Below, one piece after another: positions 9,229 to 18,454 of a DNA stretch of 64,000 bases. The stretch is from assembly GCA_016932575.1 (NCBI GenBank), contig JAFGCO010000018.1, positions 34,590-98,589 of the forward strand. Reading direction: 5' to 3'. Numbering within the stretch: the first letter of the stretch is position 1; each line of letters opens with the position of its first letter. Below the pieces are notes generated by a model. That model was not told the DNA's origin. It did no database searches and was given only the letters and a program-made list of their open reading frames with translations. This DNA comes from a bacterium. GTDB taxonomy: Bacteria; Zhuqueibacterota; QNDG01; JAFGCO01. Made by a program: the position numbers and the translations under genes.

Positions 9229-9754
9229 TTTCTCTTTCCTGTTGAATAAATCGTTGTCGGACATTTTGAAAAAATGTCACAGCAAGATCTGTCTCGTAAT
9301 CGGGATATGTCCACTTGCTCGGTTCAAATCTGCCATTCCGAAAACGATATTGGACATCTCCGTAAATCCCCTGTCCGACATAGATCCGATGAGCAAAATC
9401 CTTGGTTGTTGCCAGAACCAGTTTTGCCGCTGTAATATAACCGGGATCGAGGTTCACCCGACGCCTGCCTTTGCCTGACCATTTGTCCTCAATTTCATTT
9501 GTTTTCACTTTGCTCTTTCCCAGGACGACCGGATCATACAATCCCTGGAAACAAATAAACAGCTTGCTCAGATCCGATCCCATTTCATCCTGATAATAAG
9601 AGGTAAAAGACGAAAAATCGAAAACTGCACTCTTGATTTCGACCGGAGAAAATGTTTGTTCCAGTCTTTGGACAACTTTTTCCATAGAAATGTCTGGAGC
9701 ATAAGTGACTCCGCAAATCAATTTCACCGGAATCGGCTTTCGAATGGGTGCCAC
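9206..9754 (-). CDS. DUF4416 family protein
   Basis: 182 residues with the characteristic DUF4416 block: VNLDPGYITAAKLVLATTKD, FAHRIYVGQGIYGDVQYRF and a closing WTYPDYET. The family occurs in deltaproteobacteria and many candidate phyla and has no assigned function. No signal peptide, so probably cytosolic. It precedes purM and overlaps its 5' end, so the expression is linked, though nothing in the sequence shows a purine role. Confidence 0.85.
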   Translation of the reverse strand: MAPIRKPIPVKLICGVTYAPDISMEKVVQRLEQTFSPVEIKSAVFDFSSFTSYYQDEMGSDLSKLFICFQGLYDPVVLGKSKVKTNEIEDKWSGKGRRRVNLDPGYITAAKLVLATTKDFAHRIYVGQGIYGDVQYRFRNGRFEPSKWTYPDYETDLAVTFFQNVRQRFIQQERENDPIIRL

Positions 9755-10010
9755 ATTATTCTCCGGATTTTACAAAAGGCTGTCACTTTTACTGGATTGA
9801 TACTGACGAGAAAATCCCGATTCAGGAGCGCGTTCGTCTTTGGAAATACCTTTCCAATGATTTTAGGATCAGACGGTCTTCAATATCGAAAAAATCATCC
9901 GGAAAGTCAAGATAAATTCCTGAATATAATCAATCCTCCATATAAAAATTGAAAAAGTCCGGAAAAACATCAGCTGTGAAAATTTAGGTCTGGTATTTCT
10001 CTGTTAATAA

Positions 10011-10295
10011 TCAAATAAATCCGAAACAAATAGCGATAAAGCTTGGGTCATTTAATCCTCGGTGCATAATCACACCGATCCATGAATTTTTTGTTTTTTG
10101 GACAGCATAGGATTGAATGAAAATTAACGGAGTAAATATCCCCAGTCCGGCGACAATAAACCAGATCAGAATGGTTTCGCAGCGGGTTGCTCTGCTTAGA
10201 AACGGAATCAAATACTTCGTTAAACAGACCATTAATATTGCGGCCGGTATATAAACCGCAAACGAGCTGAAACAGCCTAATTTTTTCATTTCCAA
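10011..10295 (-). CDS. Small membrane protein, possible truncated CPBP-type protease
   Basis: 94 residues with two clear hydrophobic segments (about 10-32 and 38-62). The start is TTG at 10295 with AAGGA 7 nt upstream, or the ATG two codons later. The N-terminal order (KKLG, a membrane helix, a polar turn, ETILIWFIVAGLGIFTPL) resembles the beginning of CPBP intramembrane proteases, but the Glu-Glu/His catalytic motifs are absent and the frame ends early. It may be a degraded gene or an unrelated small membrane protein; the assignment is tentative. Confidence 0.4.
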   Translation of the reverse strand: MEMKKLGCFSSFAVYIPAAILMVCLTKYLIPFLSRATRCETILIWFIVAGLGIFTPLIFIQSYAVQKTKNSWIGVIMHRGLNDPSFIAICFGFI

Positions 10296-10348
10296 TGTCG
10301 TTTCCTTATCATGTCAGTGAACTTATCAACCATTTTCCGGTTTTCAGA

Positions 10349-11101
10349 TTAATACCCCGTCGGCAAATCGATAAATATTGTCTCGAGCTTGAACTTTTCT
10401 TCAAGATGTCTGCCTACGGCTTTGACACCCAGTGTTTCTGTGGCATAATGCCCGGCCAGAACCACATTCATTCCGGCTTCGCGGGCTTCCCAGTAGGCAC
10501 TGTGCTTGGGTTCGCCTGTAACCAGTGTATCCAGTCCGGCATCCAAAGCCTGATCCATAAAACCGATACCGCTTCCACTGATAAATCCAAGCTTTTTTAC
10601 AGAAGCAGGCCCGAAATTCCAAACCTGCGGCTCAACTTTCAAGCTTCTCCGCAGATCATCAACAATTTTATTCAATGCTCTCGGGGGATCGAATGTTACT
10701 GCTGTTCCAAGAGGCATGCCCTGAAATTCACCAAAATTGACTGTGGCCGGCCATTTGGTGATTTCCCGGATCTGCACATTATTTCCAAACTCAGGATGCA
10801 CATCCAATGGCAAATGAGCGGCATATAACGCGATGTCATTAACAATCATCAAGCGAATCCGCTGATACATGGCACCTGTGATGGCCTCTGATTTTCCCCA
10901 GAACAGCCCATGATGCACGATTAAGAAATCCACATGCATATCACAGGCCTTGCGAATGACATCCTGAGAAATATCCACAGCCAGACCCACAATTTTGACA
11001 TCACGTGTATTCTCCACCTGTAAACCATTCAGGCTGGCATCCTCAATACCGGAAACATTCAGCAATTCATCTAAATATTCTGCCAATTCTCTGGATTCCA
11101 T
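10349..11101 (-). CDS. Nif3-like dinuclear metal-centre protein
   Basis: 250 residues of the Nif3/YbgI family, toroidal hexamers with a dinuclear metal site. The opening LNVSGIEDASLNGLQVEN is typical, the metal ligands sit in DFLIVHHGLFWG, and the C-terminal ligand motif is in VLAGHYATETLGVKAVG. Family members are sometimes annotated as GTP cyclohydrolase I type 2 homologues, but the reaction is unproven. Upstream lies a degenerate satellite region that separates it from rluD. Confidence 0.9.
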   Translation of the reverse strand: MESRELAEYLDELLNVSGIEDASLNGLQVENTRDVKIVGLAVDISQDVIRKACDMHVDFLIVHHGLFWGKSEAITGAMYQRIRLMIVNDIALYAAHLPLDVHPEFGNNVQIREITKWPATVNFGEFQGMPLGTAVTFDPPRALNKIVDDLRRSLKVEPQVWNFGPASVKKLGFISGSGIGFMDQALDAGLDTLVTGEPKHSAYWEAREAGMNVVLAGHYATETLGVKAVGRHLEEKFKLETIFIDLPTGY

Positions 11102-11109
11102 ATCTTCCT

Positions 11110-11375
11110 CGATTCTCCTGATTTATGATTCTTGTTTTTTGTTGCTGGCTGCTGGTTTCTCTTCTCAGGCACCTAATTTATTGTTTATTACTTCTTGTTT
11201 TTCTTTGATTCTTGATTCTTTCTCTCTCCGTCTCCCCCATGCTCCGTTTCTGTTTCTGTTATTACCATATTACCCAATTACCCTATTACCATCTTTGTCT
11301 TTTTTCTTATTTCTTGTTTCTTGTTTCTTCTGACCTGATGACTCAACGACCCTAAGACTCTATGACCCTGCGAAA
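11110..11375. repeat. Degenerate 7-9-nt satellite, pyrimidine-rich on + strand
   Basis: The gap between rluD and the Nif3-like gene is built of short imperfect repeats: a GATTCTT/TTGATTCTT part (about 11121-11225), an ATTACC-N part (about 11259-11293), TTTCTTG/TTTCTTA units (about 11303-11330) and a GACTCAACGACCCTAAGACT part (about 11338-11370). The + strand is almost pure pyrimidine. It shares sub-blocks with the region at 17625-17765. No credible coding signal. Confidence 0.6.
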
Positions 11376-11380
11376 TTTCT

Positions 11381-12352
11381 TCAATCTTTACTCTTCCTTA
11401 ATTCTGACAAAACCCGCTGCATATCTTCCGGCAGATGGGATGTAAATGACAAATTTTCTTTCGTCACAGGATGGACAAATCCCAGCGTCATGGCATGCAG
11501 AGCCTGCCTGGGCATTAAATCGAGCAAATGCCGTGCAAGGGCTGTTCGTTCATGATTGAGTCCACCCATGGGCCGGCTACGGCCACCGTAGGTCTGATCC
11601 CCGAACACAGGATGCCCGATATGTGCCATATGTACGCGAATCTGATGGGTACGCCCGGTTTCCAGATGCAAAGATATCAATGATAGAAAATCAAATAATT
11701 CATCTGCTTCATAATGAGTAACCGCCCTTTTCCCGGAACTGGCAACAGCAAACACTTTCCGGTCCCTGGTGCTTCGATTCAGCAGGGTTTCCACAGTGCC
11801 GGTTCTCTTTCGCATCGGCTTCCAGACAATAGCCTTGTACATACGATCCACCTGTTTTTCGGAAAATTGATTAGCGAGCATACGATGTGTATAATCATCC
11901 TTTACAGCCAAAAGCAGACCGGAAGTATCTTTATCAAGTCTGTGAACAATGCCCGGCCGCGGGGCTTCATTCACTTTTGAAAGTTGGTCGCAATGATAAA
12001 GCAGGGCATTCACCAAAGTGCCGCTGCGATGACCGTGGGCCGGATGCACAACCATACCCGGAGGTTTATTAATAATGATTAAATACTCATCTTCAAAAAC
12101 AATATCCAGTGGAATGTCTTCAGGCATCAAATCAGAAGGTTTGGATCTGGGGAGTGCGACAGTCACACTGTCTCCGGGGCGAATGGAATAATTTGATTTG
12201 ACTGACTTTCCATCAACCCGAATAAGTTCCTCTTTGACCATCGCTTGAATCTGGCTGCGTGAAAATCGCGGCAACTCTCTGGTCAGAAACGTATCAATGC
12301 GTTCTTTTGCTTTATTGGAAGGGATTAAAATGGTCAGTATTTGTGATTCCAT
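11381..12352 (-). CDS. rluD: RluA/RluD-family 23S rRNA pseudouridine synthase
   Basis: An N-terminal S4 RNA-binding domain (RFSRSQIQAMVKEELIRVDG) is joined to a pseudouridine synthase domain with the catalytic motif GIVHRLDKDTSGLLLAVKD, where the Asp after HRL is the nucleophile. LETGRTHQIRVHMAHIGHPV is the second conserved block. The ATG at 12352 gives 323 residues; a TTG four codons upstream is possible. Clustering with lspA upstream is the arrangement seen in many bacteria, supporting the RluD-type call over RluC. Confidence 0.9.
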   Translation of the reverse strand: MESQILTILIPSNKAKERIDTFLTRELPRFSRSQIQAMVKEELIRVDGKSVKSNYSIRPGDSVTVALPRSKPSDLMPEDIPLDIVFEDEYLIIINKPPGMVVHPAHGHRSGTLVNALLYHCDQLSKVNEAPRPGIVHRLDKDTSGLLLAVKDDYTHRMLANQFSEKQVDRMYKAIVWKPMRKRTGTVETLLNRSTRDRKVFAVASSGKRAVTHYEADELFDFLSLISLHLETGRTHQIRVHMAHIGHPVFGDQTYGGRSRPMGGLNHERTALARHLLDLMPRQALHAMTLGFVHPVTKENLSFTSHLPEDMQRVLSELRKSKD

Positions 12353-12469
12353 GGAATCAAACAATTCATTTTTTTTCAGATCGGCATATAAAACTCATAT
12401 TTGAAACATAGGCAAGGAGTTAATTTTTTCAAACCAAATAATGATAGCAAAAAACGATTTTGGCATGTT

Positions 12470-12961
12470 TTATATGCAAGCAGACTCTTCCTCTGTAACT
12501 TTCTTGGGTGGTCGCTTTTTTTCCTGCATATACATTGTAATAAACAACATAAACATACCAATGACAACCGCCGAATCCGCGACGTTAAATACAGGCCAGC
12601 GAAGCGTACCAATACCGATATCCACAAAATCTGCAACTCTGGAAAATGCGATACGATCAATGAGATTTCCGACAGCACCGCCTAAAATCAACGCCAGTGA
12701 CGATTTGATCCAGCCACTCTCCTTCCATTGTGTAATCAAATAAACGATAATACCAATTGACGCTAATATAGACAGCACTGTAAAAATCCATCCATGAGAA
12801 ACGCGGATTCCAAAGGCGATACCGGGATTTTCTACATATGTCAATCGAACAACATCCCCCAATACAGGAATTGACTGACCCGGAACCATCGTATCCCGCA
12901 CCAGATGTTTTGTTAGCTGGTCAGCAATAAGCACAAATGAAATAAAAATAAATACAATCAA
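12470..12961 (-). CDS. lspA: Lipoprotein signal peptidase (signal peptidase II)
   Basis: Cleaves the signal peptide of prolipoproteins after lipidation in the inner membrane; this window alone encodes several substrates. 163 residues, four hydrophobic segments. The first catalytic Asp is in GNLIDRIAFSRVADFVD and the second in FNVADSAVVIG; the periplasmic Asn block is VENPGIAFGI. The ATG overlaps the preceding dksA-like stop by 4 nt, and rluD follows, forming ileS-dksA-lspA-rluD. Confidence 0.96.
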   Translation of the reverse strand: MIVFIFISFVLIADQLTKHLVRDTMVPGQSIPVLGDVVRLTYVENPGIAFGIRVSHGWIFTVLSILASIGIIVYLITQWKESGWIKSSLALILGGAVGNLIDRIAFSRVADFVDIGIGTLRWPVFNVADSAVVIGMFMLFITMYMQEKKRPPKKVTEEESACI

Positions 12962-13365
12962 AAAGCATCTCCAGTCATAAAATGATTATTACGTGTAATT
13001 TTTTCCAGATCCGATTTACATTGAACGCAGAAAATGGCATAGGGCATCGCTTCGAGACGATCACGATTAATTTTTTGACCGCACTCTACACACATACCGA
13101 ATGTTCCTGCTTCAATCCGCTCAAGAGCTTCAATTATATCCTGCATGGTATGATTGTCCCGCTGCACATAGAAAAAATTTTTTTCCCTCTCCATATTATC
13201 CGTACCCTGATCTGCCATATGATAAGAATAGGCAGAATGATCACCCGCCGCATCTCTAAGTGTTGAATTCAAATCGTTTTCTTTCACCTGATCGATTTGC
13301 CCCATCAAGTCTTGTCTGAATTTCAATAATACCGACTTGAAATAATCACGGTCCTTTTTGTTCAT
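12958..13365 (-). CDS. TraR/DksA-type zinc-finger protein
   Basis: 135 residues: an N-terminal coiled-coil helix pair followed by a four-cysteine zinc finger (Cys92, Cys95, Cys113, Cys116; CVECG and CVQCK) at the C-terminus. This is the DksA/TraR/YocK fold, whose members bind the RNA polymerase secondary channel. The helical tip has the region HMADQGTDNMERE, close to the YocK-type sequence. It is fused into the ileS-lspA operon by a 4-nt overlap. A general transcription role is family knowledge; targets are unknown. Confidence 0.88.
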   Translation of the reverse strand: MNKKDRDYFKSVLLKFRQDLMGQIDQVKENDLNSTLRDAAGDHSAYSYHMADQGTDNMEREKNFFYVQRDNHTMQDIIEALERIEAGTFGMCVECGQKINRDRLEAMPYAIFCVQCKSDLEKITRNNHFMTGDAF

Positions 13366-13404
13366 CCATCGTCTCCCGGAGAATTTTCAATCATCAGTCG
13401 AAGT

Positions 13405-16400
13405 TTACCGATCACGTTCAATTCCAATTTTAAAAGTATCTTTATCCACCTGCCAGGTCTTTTGATATTCGCCAGATTGAAATCCTTCCTGGAGATCGAC
13501 GGCCAACACTTCCTGACATATTAAATCATGCTTGCTCCGAATCGCCCTTCGGGCAGCAGGCGACGCATTATAAAAAACTCGGATACGGTCAGAAACATCA
13601 AAATCAGCGCTTTTCCGCATATTTTGAATCCGATTAATGAATTCCCGAGCCAATCCTTCTGCTACAAGGGCTTCATTAAGGTGTGTATCCAGCGCTATTG
13701 TGCAATTGCCATTGGTTTGAACTTCAAGGCCATGCGCGGCTTCATGACAAATTTCAATATCGTCCAAAACGATATCTCCGTGTTTGCCTTTATCCACACT
13801 GATATGGATAGATTCACCGTTTTCCAGGCGTTGAATTTCATCTGATTGAAATCCTCGAATAATTTCTGCCACCTGATTGACCTGGGAACCGAATTTTGGT
13901 CCTAATTTTTTAAACACAGGCCTTGCCTGTTTGGTCATTAATTTTGCAGCATCATCCACAAATTCCAATTTATGCACGTTGATTTCTTCGAGTATTAAAT
14001 CCTGAAATGCCTCAATCCCTGTCTTCATGCGTTCACCCGAAACCGCAATGAGTGCTTTGTTTAAAGGTTGTCGCACCTTGATTCCAGCTTCATTGCGTGC
14101 AGCCCGGCAAAGCTGTACCACATTTCGGGCTGCATCCATCTGGATCTCCAATGTTGTATCTCTGAATTGATATTGATCATTCTTAGGATCCGGATAATTC
14201 GCCAGATGCACACTTTCATACGGTTCTTTCTGAACGCTGTTCAGGTTCAGATAAATATCTTCTGATAAAAAAGGTGAAATCGGCGCGATCAATTTGGATA
14301 CGGTAAAAAGTGTTTCATATAATGTCTGATATGCCGAAATCTTGTCTGGCCCCATCTCCGACTTCCAGAAACGGCGGCGGTTCCTGCGTATATACCAGTT
14401 TGACAAATCATCAATGACAAAGGTTTGAATGGCACGTGAAGCTTTGGTGACATCATACCGCTGAAGACTGGTCCATACTTTTTGAACCATATGATTCAAG
14501 GTAGAAATCAGCCAGCGATCAATCTCTTGTCGATTCGGGACAGGAATAAGTGCTTCCTGGCAGTCAAAACCATCTATATTGGCGTAAAGAACGAAAAAGG
14601 TATATGTATTGGCGAGTGTACCAAAAAATTTACGTTTTACCTCACGAACGCCTTCTCTATCAAAACGTGTGGGCACCCATGGCGGGCTCACCGTGAAAAG
14701 ATACCAACGCAAGGGATCCGCTCCCTCTTCGTTGAGAATCCGAAATGGATCTACAGCATTGCCTCTGGATTTGGACATCTTCTGCCCATCTTTATCCAGA
14801 ATCATTTCAATGGAAATACATTGTCGATAGCTGGGTTTTCCCGAAATAATGGTCGAAATTGCCAGCAGCGAATAAAACCAACCGCGGGTTTGATCTACAC
14901 CTTCAGCAATAAAATCAGCAGGAAAATTATTTTCAAAATTTTCATCTTTCGCAAAGGGATAATGAAATTGAGCGTACGGCATGGCCCCGGAGTCAAACCA
15001 GCAATCAATCACTTCGGAAGTGCGTTTCATGACGCCATGGCATTCGACGCAGGGGAATGTCACCTCATCAATGTATGGTTTGTGAAGATCTTCAATGATT
15101 TCAAGTCCGGAACGCTGTTTAAGCACAGCGATACTACCGACTGATTCTCTTTTACCGCACTTTTCACAAATCCAGATATTGAGCGGTGTCCCCCAGTATC
15201 GATCCCTCGAAATGGCCCAGTCTATATTATTTTCAAGCCATTGTCCGAATCTTCCTTCACCAACTTCCCGAGGGAACCATTGGATTGCCTGATTGTTGGC
15301 AATCATCCGGTCCTTAATTTCAGTTGTTTTGATATACCAGGATTTTTTTGCATAATAAAGCAAAGGTGAATCACAACGCCAACAATGCGGATATGAATGA
15401 CGATATTTATCTGAACGATAAAGACGAGAATTCTTTTTCAAATCGAGAAGTATCGCTTTTTCAGTTTCCGGATCTTTGACATGCATGCCCTGCCATTTAG
15501 AAACCAGATCAGTAAATTTTCCCTGTTCATCAACCGTATGCTTTGTGGGCAGCCCCAGTTGCATACCCAGCCGATAATCATCTTCCCCATACATAACAGC
15601 TGTATGTACCACTCCGGTACCTTCTTCTGTGGTTACAAAATCGGCTGCAGCGATATAATAAGCCGGATGATCTTTGCTGGAAAGATTAATAAAATCAAAC
15701 AGAGGATGATATTTCCATCCGATTAAATCCTTCCCTGACAATTTACGGATAACTTGATACTCTCCCTTCAGCATTTCCATACGGTTTTCAGCGAGATAAT
15801 AAATTTCCCTGCCTTGATCAGTAATCTGTTGCACCTCAACGTAAACAATTTCTTCTCCAACTGCCAGAGCGACATTACCGGGCAACGTCCAGGGGGTGGT
15901 TGTCCAGGCCAGAATATAACGGCTGTCTCCTTCAATCAGAGGAAATTTGGCCACAATGGCCTGGTCAGTCACTTCCCTGTATCCCAAAGATGTTTCATGG
16001 CTGGACAGGGCAGTTTCACAACGGGAACAATAGGGCAAAATTTTAAATCCCTGATAAAGCAAATCTTTCTCAAACATCTGGGACAGCAACCACCAGACAC
16101 TTTCGATATAATCATTGGTATAGGTGATATACGGATTATCCAGATCAACCCAGTAAGCGATACGCCTGGTGAGTTCATTCCATTCTTTTACATATTTAAA
16201 CACAGAATCCCGGCATTTTTTATTAAATTTGTCCACACCGTAAGATTCAATCTGCTCCTTATGTTCAATGCCCAGCATCTTTTCCACTTCAATTTCAACA
16301 GGAAGTCCATGGGTATCCCAACCTGCTTTACGATGCACCTGGTAACCCAGCATGGTTTTATATCGGCAGACAAAGTCCTTAACACTGCGTGAAATGACAT

Positions 16401-16575
16401 GATGAATACCGGGCTTCCCATTGGCTGTGGGCGGACCTTCATAAAAAATGAAAGATTTTTCATTTGGTCGGGATGAAATAGACTTTTCGAAAATTTTATG
16501 ATCATCCCAGAATTTTAAAATATTCTTTTCGAGTTCGGAAAACTGAACCGGATTTTTCACTTCTTTAAACGGCAC
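13405..16575 (-). CDS. ileS: Isoleucyl-tRNA synthetase, type 2 (eukaryote-like)
   Basis: 1056 residues, class I synthetase. The HIGH motif appears in PPTANGKPGIHH and the KMSKS motif is intact (KMSKSRGNAVDP). SSHETSLGYREV, the WNELTRRIAYWVD segment and the long C-terminal extension place it in the IleRS2 clade shared with eukaryotes and some bacteria, which is known to be less sensitive to mupirocin. The start is GTG at 16575 with AAGGAG five nt upstream; a nearby ATG is out of frame. No T-box leader was seen. Confidence 0.95.
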   Translation of the reverse strand: MPFKEVKNPVQFSELEKNILKFWDDHKIFEKSISSRPNEKSFIFYEGPPTANGKPGIHHVISRSVKDFVCRYKTMLGYQVHRKAGWDTHGLPVEIEVEKMLGIEHKEQIESYGVDKFNKKCRDSVFKYVKEWNELTRRIAYWVDLDNPYITYTNDYIESVWWLLSQMFEKDLLYQGFKILPYCSRCETALSSHETSLGYREVTDQAIVAKFPLIEGDSRYILAWTTTPWTLPGNVALAVGEEIVYVEVQQITDQGREIYYLAENRMEMLKGEYQVIRKLSGKDLIGWKYHPLFDFINLSSKDHPAYYIAAADFVTTEEGTGVVHTAVMYGEDDYRLGMQLGLPTKHTVDEQGKFTDLVSKWQGMHVKDPETEKAILLDLKKNSRLYRSDKYRHSYPHCWRCDSPLLYYAKKSWYIKTTEIKDRMIANNQAIQWFPREVGEGRFGQWLENNIDWAISRDRYWGTPLNIWICEKCGKRESVGSIAVLKQRSGLEIIEDLHKPYIDEVTFPCVECHGVMKRTSEVIDCWFDSGAMPYAQFHYPFAKDENFENNFPADFIAEGVDQTRGWFYSLLAISTIISGKPSYRQCISIEMILDKDGQKMSKSRGNAVDPFRILNEEGADPLRWYLFTVSPPWVPTRFDREGVREVKRKFFGTLANTYTFFVLYANIDGFDCQEALIPVPNRQEIDRWLISTLNHMVQKVWTSLQRYDVTKASRAIQTFVIDDLSNWYIRRNRRRFWKSEMGPDKISAYQTLYETLFTVSKLIAPISPFLSEDIYLNLNSVQKEPYESVHLANYPDPKNDQYQFRDTTLEIQMDAARNVVQLCRAARNEAGIKVRQPLNKALIAVSGERMKTGIEAFQDLILEEINVHKLEFVDDAAKLMTKQARPVFKKLGPKFGSQVNQVAEIIRGFQSDEIQRLENGESIHISVDKGKHGDIVLDDIEICHEAAHGLEVQTNGNCTIALDTHLNEALVAEGLAREFINRIQNMRKSADFDVSDRIRVFYNASPAARRAIRSKHDLICQEVLAVDLQEGFQSGEYQKTWQVDKDTFKIGIERDR

Positions 16576-16604
16576 TCATACTCCTTTTTATACTATCTGA
16601 AAAC

Positions 16605-16636
16605 CCCCGGCTGATATTGAAAATTTAAGGCCGGGG
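16605..16636 (-). terminator. Candidate terminator hairpin between mtnP and ileS
   Basis: Arms CCCCGGC (16605-16611) and GCCGGGG (16630-16636) pair over an 18-nt loop. Read on the - strand the hairpin is followed by GTTTTC and lies behind mtnP and about 30 nt before the ileS start. The T-tract is short, so it could also be a leader hairpin of ileS. Confidence 0.4.
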
Positions 16637-16727
16637 ATCAAAAATAAAACTTAAGACACAAATATGATTTCAACAACTGTGATGAACACTTCAAGATTTT
16701 TTAAGCAGCGAATGCCCCCCAATTGAA

Positions 16728-17609
16728 TTATTTCTTAATGTACCTTCCTAAAATGGGTTCAAGCTTATCCAATGTGAGCTGGGGTGCAAGATGCAGAGGG
16801 GTGACCAGCGCTGTTTTTAGTGCGTTTTTACACTCACATTGACGTGTTTTTGAAATATTCGGAATCGCTGTTTTAATTATTTTCTGCGCGGTTATAACAT
16901 TCAATTTTAAATTCTTCAAAACCATCTCAACATTCACATCGCCTTCTGGAGCATCGTCTTTCCAACAGTCATAATCCGACACCAGGGCTACAGTGGCATA
17001 ACAAATTTCTGCTTCCCGGGCCAGTTTTGCCTCAACCAAATTTGTCATCCCAATCACATCCATTCCCCATGAACGATAGAGATTGGATTCTGCCTTTGTG
17101 GAAAATGCCGGCCCTTCAATATTTAAATAGGTACCGCCCCAATGAATTCGAGCGCCCTCGCCAATTTCCTGACCGGCTTCATAAAGTACACGACTAAGTT
17201 CTTCACAAATTGGCCGGGCGAACATAATGTGTGCCACAATACCATTCCCAAAAAACGTGGCATCCGATCCTCTTTTTGTACGGTCCACAAATTGATCCAC
17301 AAGCACAATATCAAGAGGATGAATTTCTTTTTTCAATGACCCAACAGCAGATACTGAAATGATCCATTCGACACCCAGTTTTTTCATTGCCCAGATATTG
17401 GCTTTGGCATTGACTTCAGAAGGAAGAATACGATGCCCTCTGCCGTGACGAGGCAAAAAAACAATTTCCCGCCCGCTCAGTTCACATATGTCAAACTCAT
17501 CAGAAGGTTGACCAAACGGGGTCTGCATCTTGATACGCTCGATGGATTGAATACCCTCGATATCATAAAGACCACTTCCTCCGATAATGCCGACTCGCGA
17601 ATCTGCCAT
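16728..17609 (-). CDS. mtnP: S-methyl-5'-thioadenosine phosphorylase
   Basis: Purine nucleoside phosphorylase-2 family enzyme splitting methylthioadenosine with phosphate, part of methionine salvage and polyamine by-product removal. 293 residues. Motifs: VGIIGGSGLYDI, FLPRHGRGHRILPSEVNAKA (phosphate/base site), LNIEGPAFSTKAES and GMTNLVEAKLAREAEICYA. The order matches the MTAP family rather than XapA. The gene is preceded by a degenerate repeat tract. Confidence 0.93.
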   Translation of the reverse strand: MADSRVGIIGGSGLYDIEGIQSIERIKMQTPFGQPSDEFDICELSGREIVFLPRHGRGHRILPSEVNAKANIWAMKKLGVEWIISVSAVGSLKKEIHPLDIVLVDQFVDRTKRGSDATFFGNGIVAHIMFARPICEELSRVLYEAGQEIGEGARIHWGGTYLNIEGPAFSTKAESNLYRSWGMDVIGMTNLVEAKLAREAEICYATVALVSDYDCWKDDAPEGDVNVEMVLKNLKLNVITAQKIIKTAIPNISKTRQCECKNALKTALVTPLHLAPQLTLDKLEPILGRYIKK

Positions 17610-17624
17610 ATTTTAAATATCCCT

Positions 17625-17765
17625 CTTCACCTTTTTAATGATTCAATAACTCAACAACATTTCCTCTATTTCCCGTATATTCCCTGTACTTATTTCCTTA
17701 TTCTTGATTCTTATTTCTTATAATCCAACGACTCTATGACCCAATGACTCTCTTTTTTTTCTCTT
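17625..17765. repeat. Degenerate 7-9-nt satellite, second copy type
   Basis: Between the lipoprotein gene and mtnP. Contains CTTATTCTTGATTCTTATTTC (20-base core TTATTCTTGATTCTTATTTC) and ACGACTCTATGACCCAATGACT, matching sub-blocks of the 11110-11375 tract. Again pyrimidine-rich on the + strand and devoid of genes. Confidence 0.55.
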
Positions 17766-18427
17766 TATTCTTTCCTCTTGGTCTCTTCCAGTTCTCTTAA
17801 TAATTTCTCATGCTGCCGGCGTAACTCTTCCAGCTTTTTTGATTCTTCTTTTCGTTTCTCATCAGCCGTTTTCTGTTGACTCCTGGGTCTGATTTGCTTG
17901 GATTGACGACTTGCGCGGATTTTCCGTACAGCTTCTTTTCTGTCCTGCTTCTTCCCGGCCTGAATAAAAAGAATAGTTCCCAATATCCCTCCTGCACCTG
18001 TCGTTGCTGCCAGCACAGTTCCGCCGTCCTCTGCATTTTGTGAAATCATCGATCCGATAAAAAAACTGGTGCCAAAACTTAAAAGACCTCCTCCAATTCC
18101 ATAAATCGTTGTATTTTTATTGGACTGTTTTTCCTTAATTTCTCGTTCAGAGATTGCATTGCCAAAATCATCGTATTCCGGAGGAATACGTTTCACCTGC
18201 TGAATACGGGATACTTCTACTGCCAGATTCCTTCCCTCACGATTACGAATAGCAATTAAATGCGGTTCTGCCCGTAAAACATGCCCCTCTACCTGATCCC
18301 CTGAATTCAGTGTGATCGTTACCCAATTATTTTTTTCAACATCCTGATAGGGAACCAGTACCTGTTTTGAACACCCACTGAATATAAGAACACCAATAGT
18401 TATTAAAATCGCAATTCTTTGAATCAT
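17765..18427 (-). CDS. Lipoprotein with glycine-rich hydrophobic segment and coiled-coil tail
   Basis: Start ATG 18427, with GGAGG 4 nt upstream, gives 220 residues with a lipoprotein signal and a lipobox ending at Cys19 (FSGC). After a short SH3-like beta region (WVTITLNSGDQVEGHVLRAE) comes a glycine-zipper hydrophobic stretch (about residues 105-155) and a strongly charged, Gln/Lys/Glu-rich C-terminal helix that should form a coiled coil. Cell-envelope protein; not recognised as a named family. It follows the DivIVA-domain gene by 27 nt, so co-transcription is likely. Confidence 0.7.
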   Translation of the reverse strand: MIQRIAILITIGVLIFSGCSKQVLVPYQDVEKNNWVTITLNSGDQVEGHVLRAEPHLIAIRNREGRNLAVEVSRIQQVKRIPPEYDDFGNAISEREIKEKQSNKNTTIYGIGGGLLSFGTSFFIGSMISQNAEDGGTVLAATTGAGGILGTILFIQAGKKQDRKEAVRKIRASRQSKQIRPRSQQKTADEKRKEESKKLEELRRQHEKLLRELEETKRKE

Positions 18428-18454
18428 AAAGCCTCCGACTGCCAAAAAATATAC

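Noticed and set aside
12376..12685. Several ORFs overlapping lspA in other frames
   Set aside because: Composition follows the lspA codons; no domain or ribosome site.
16576..16727. Possible T-box leader of ileS
   Set aside because: No specifier loop or conserved T-box sequence was seen; only a GC hairpin.
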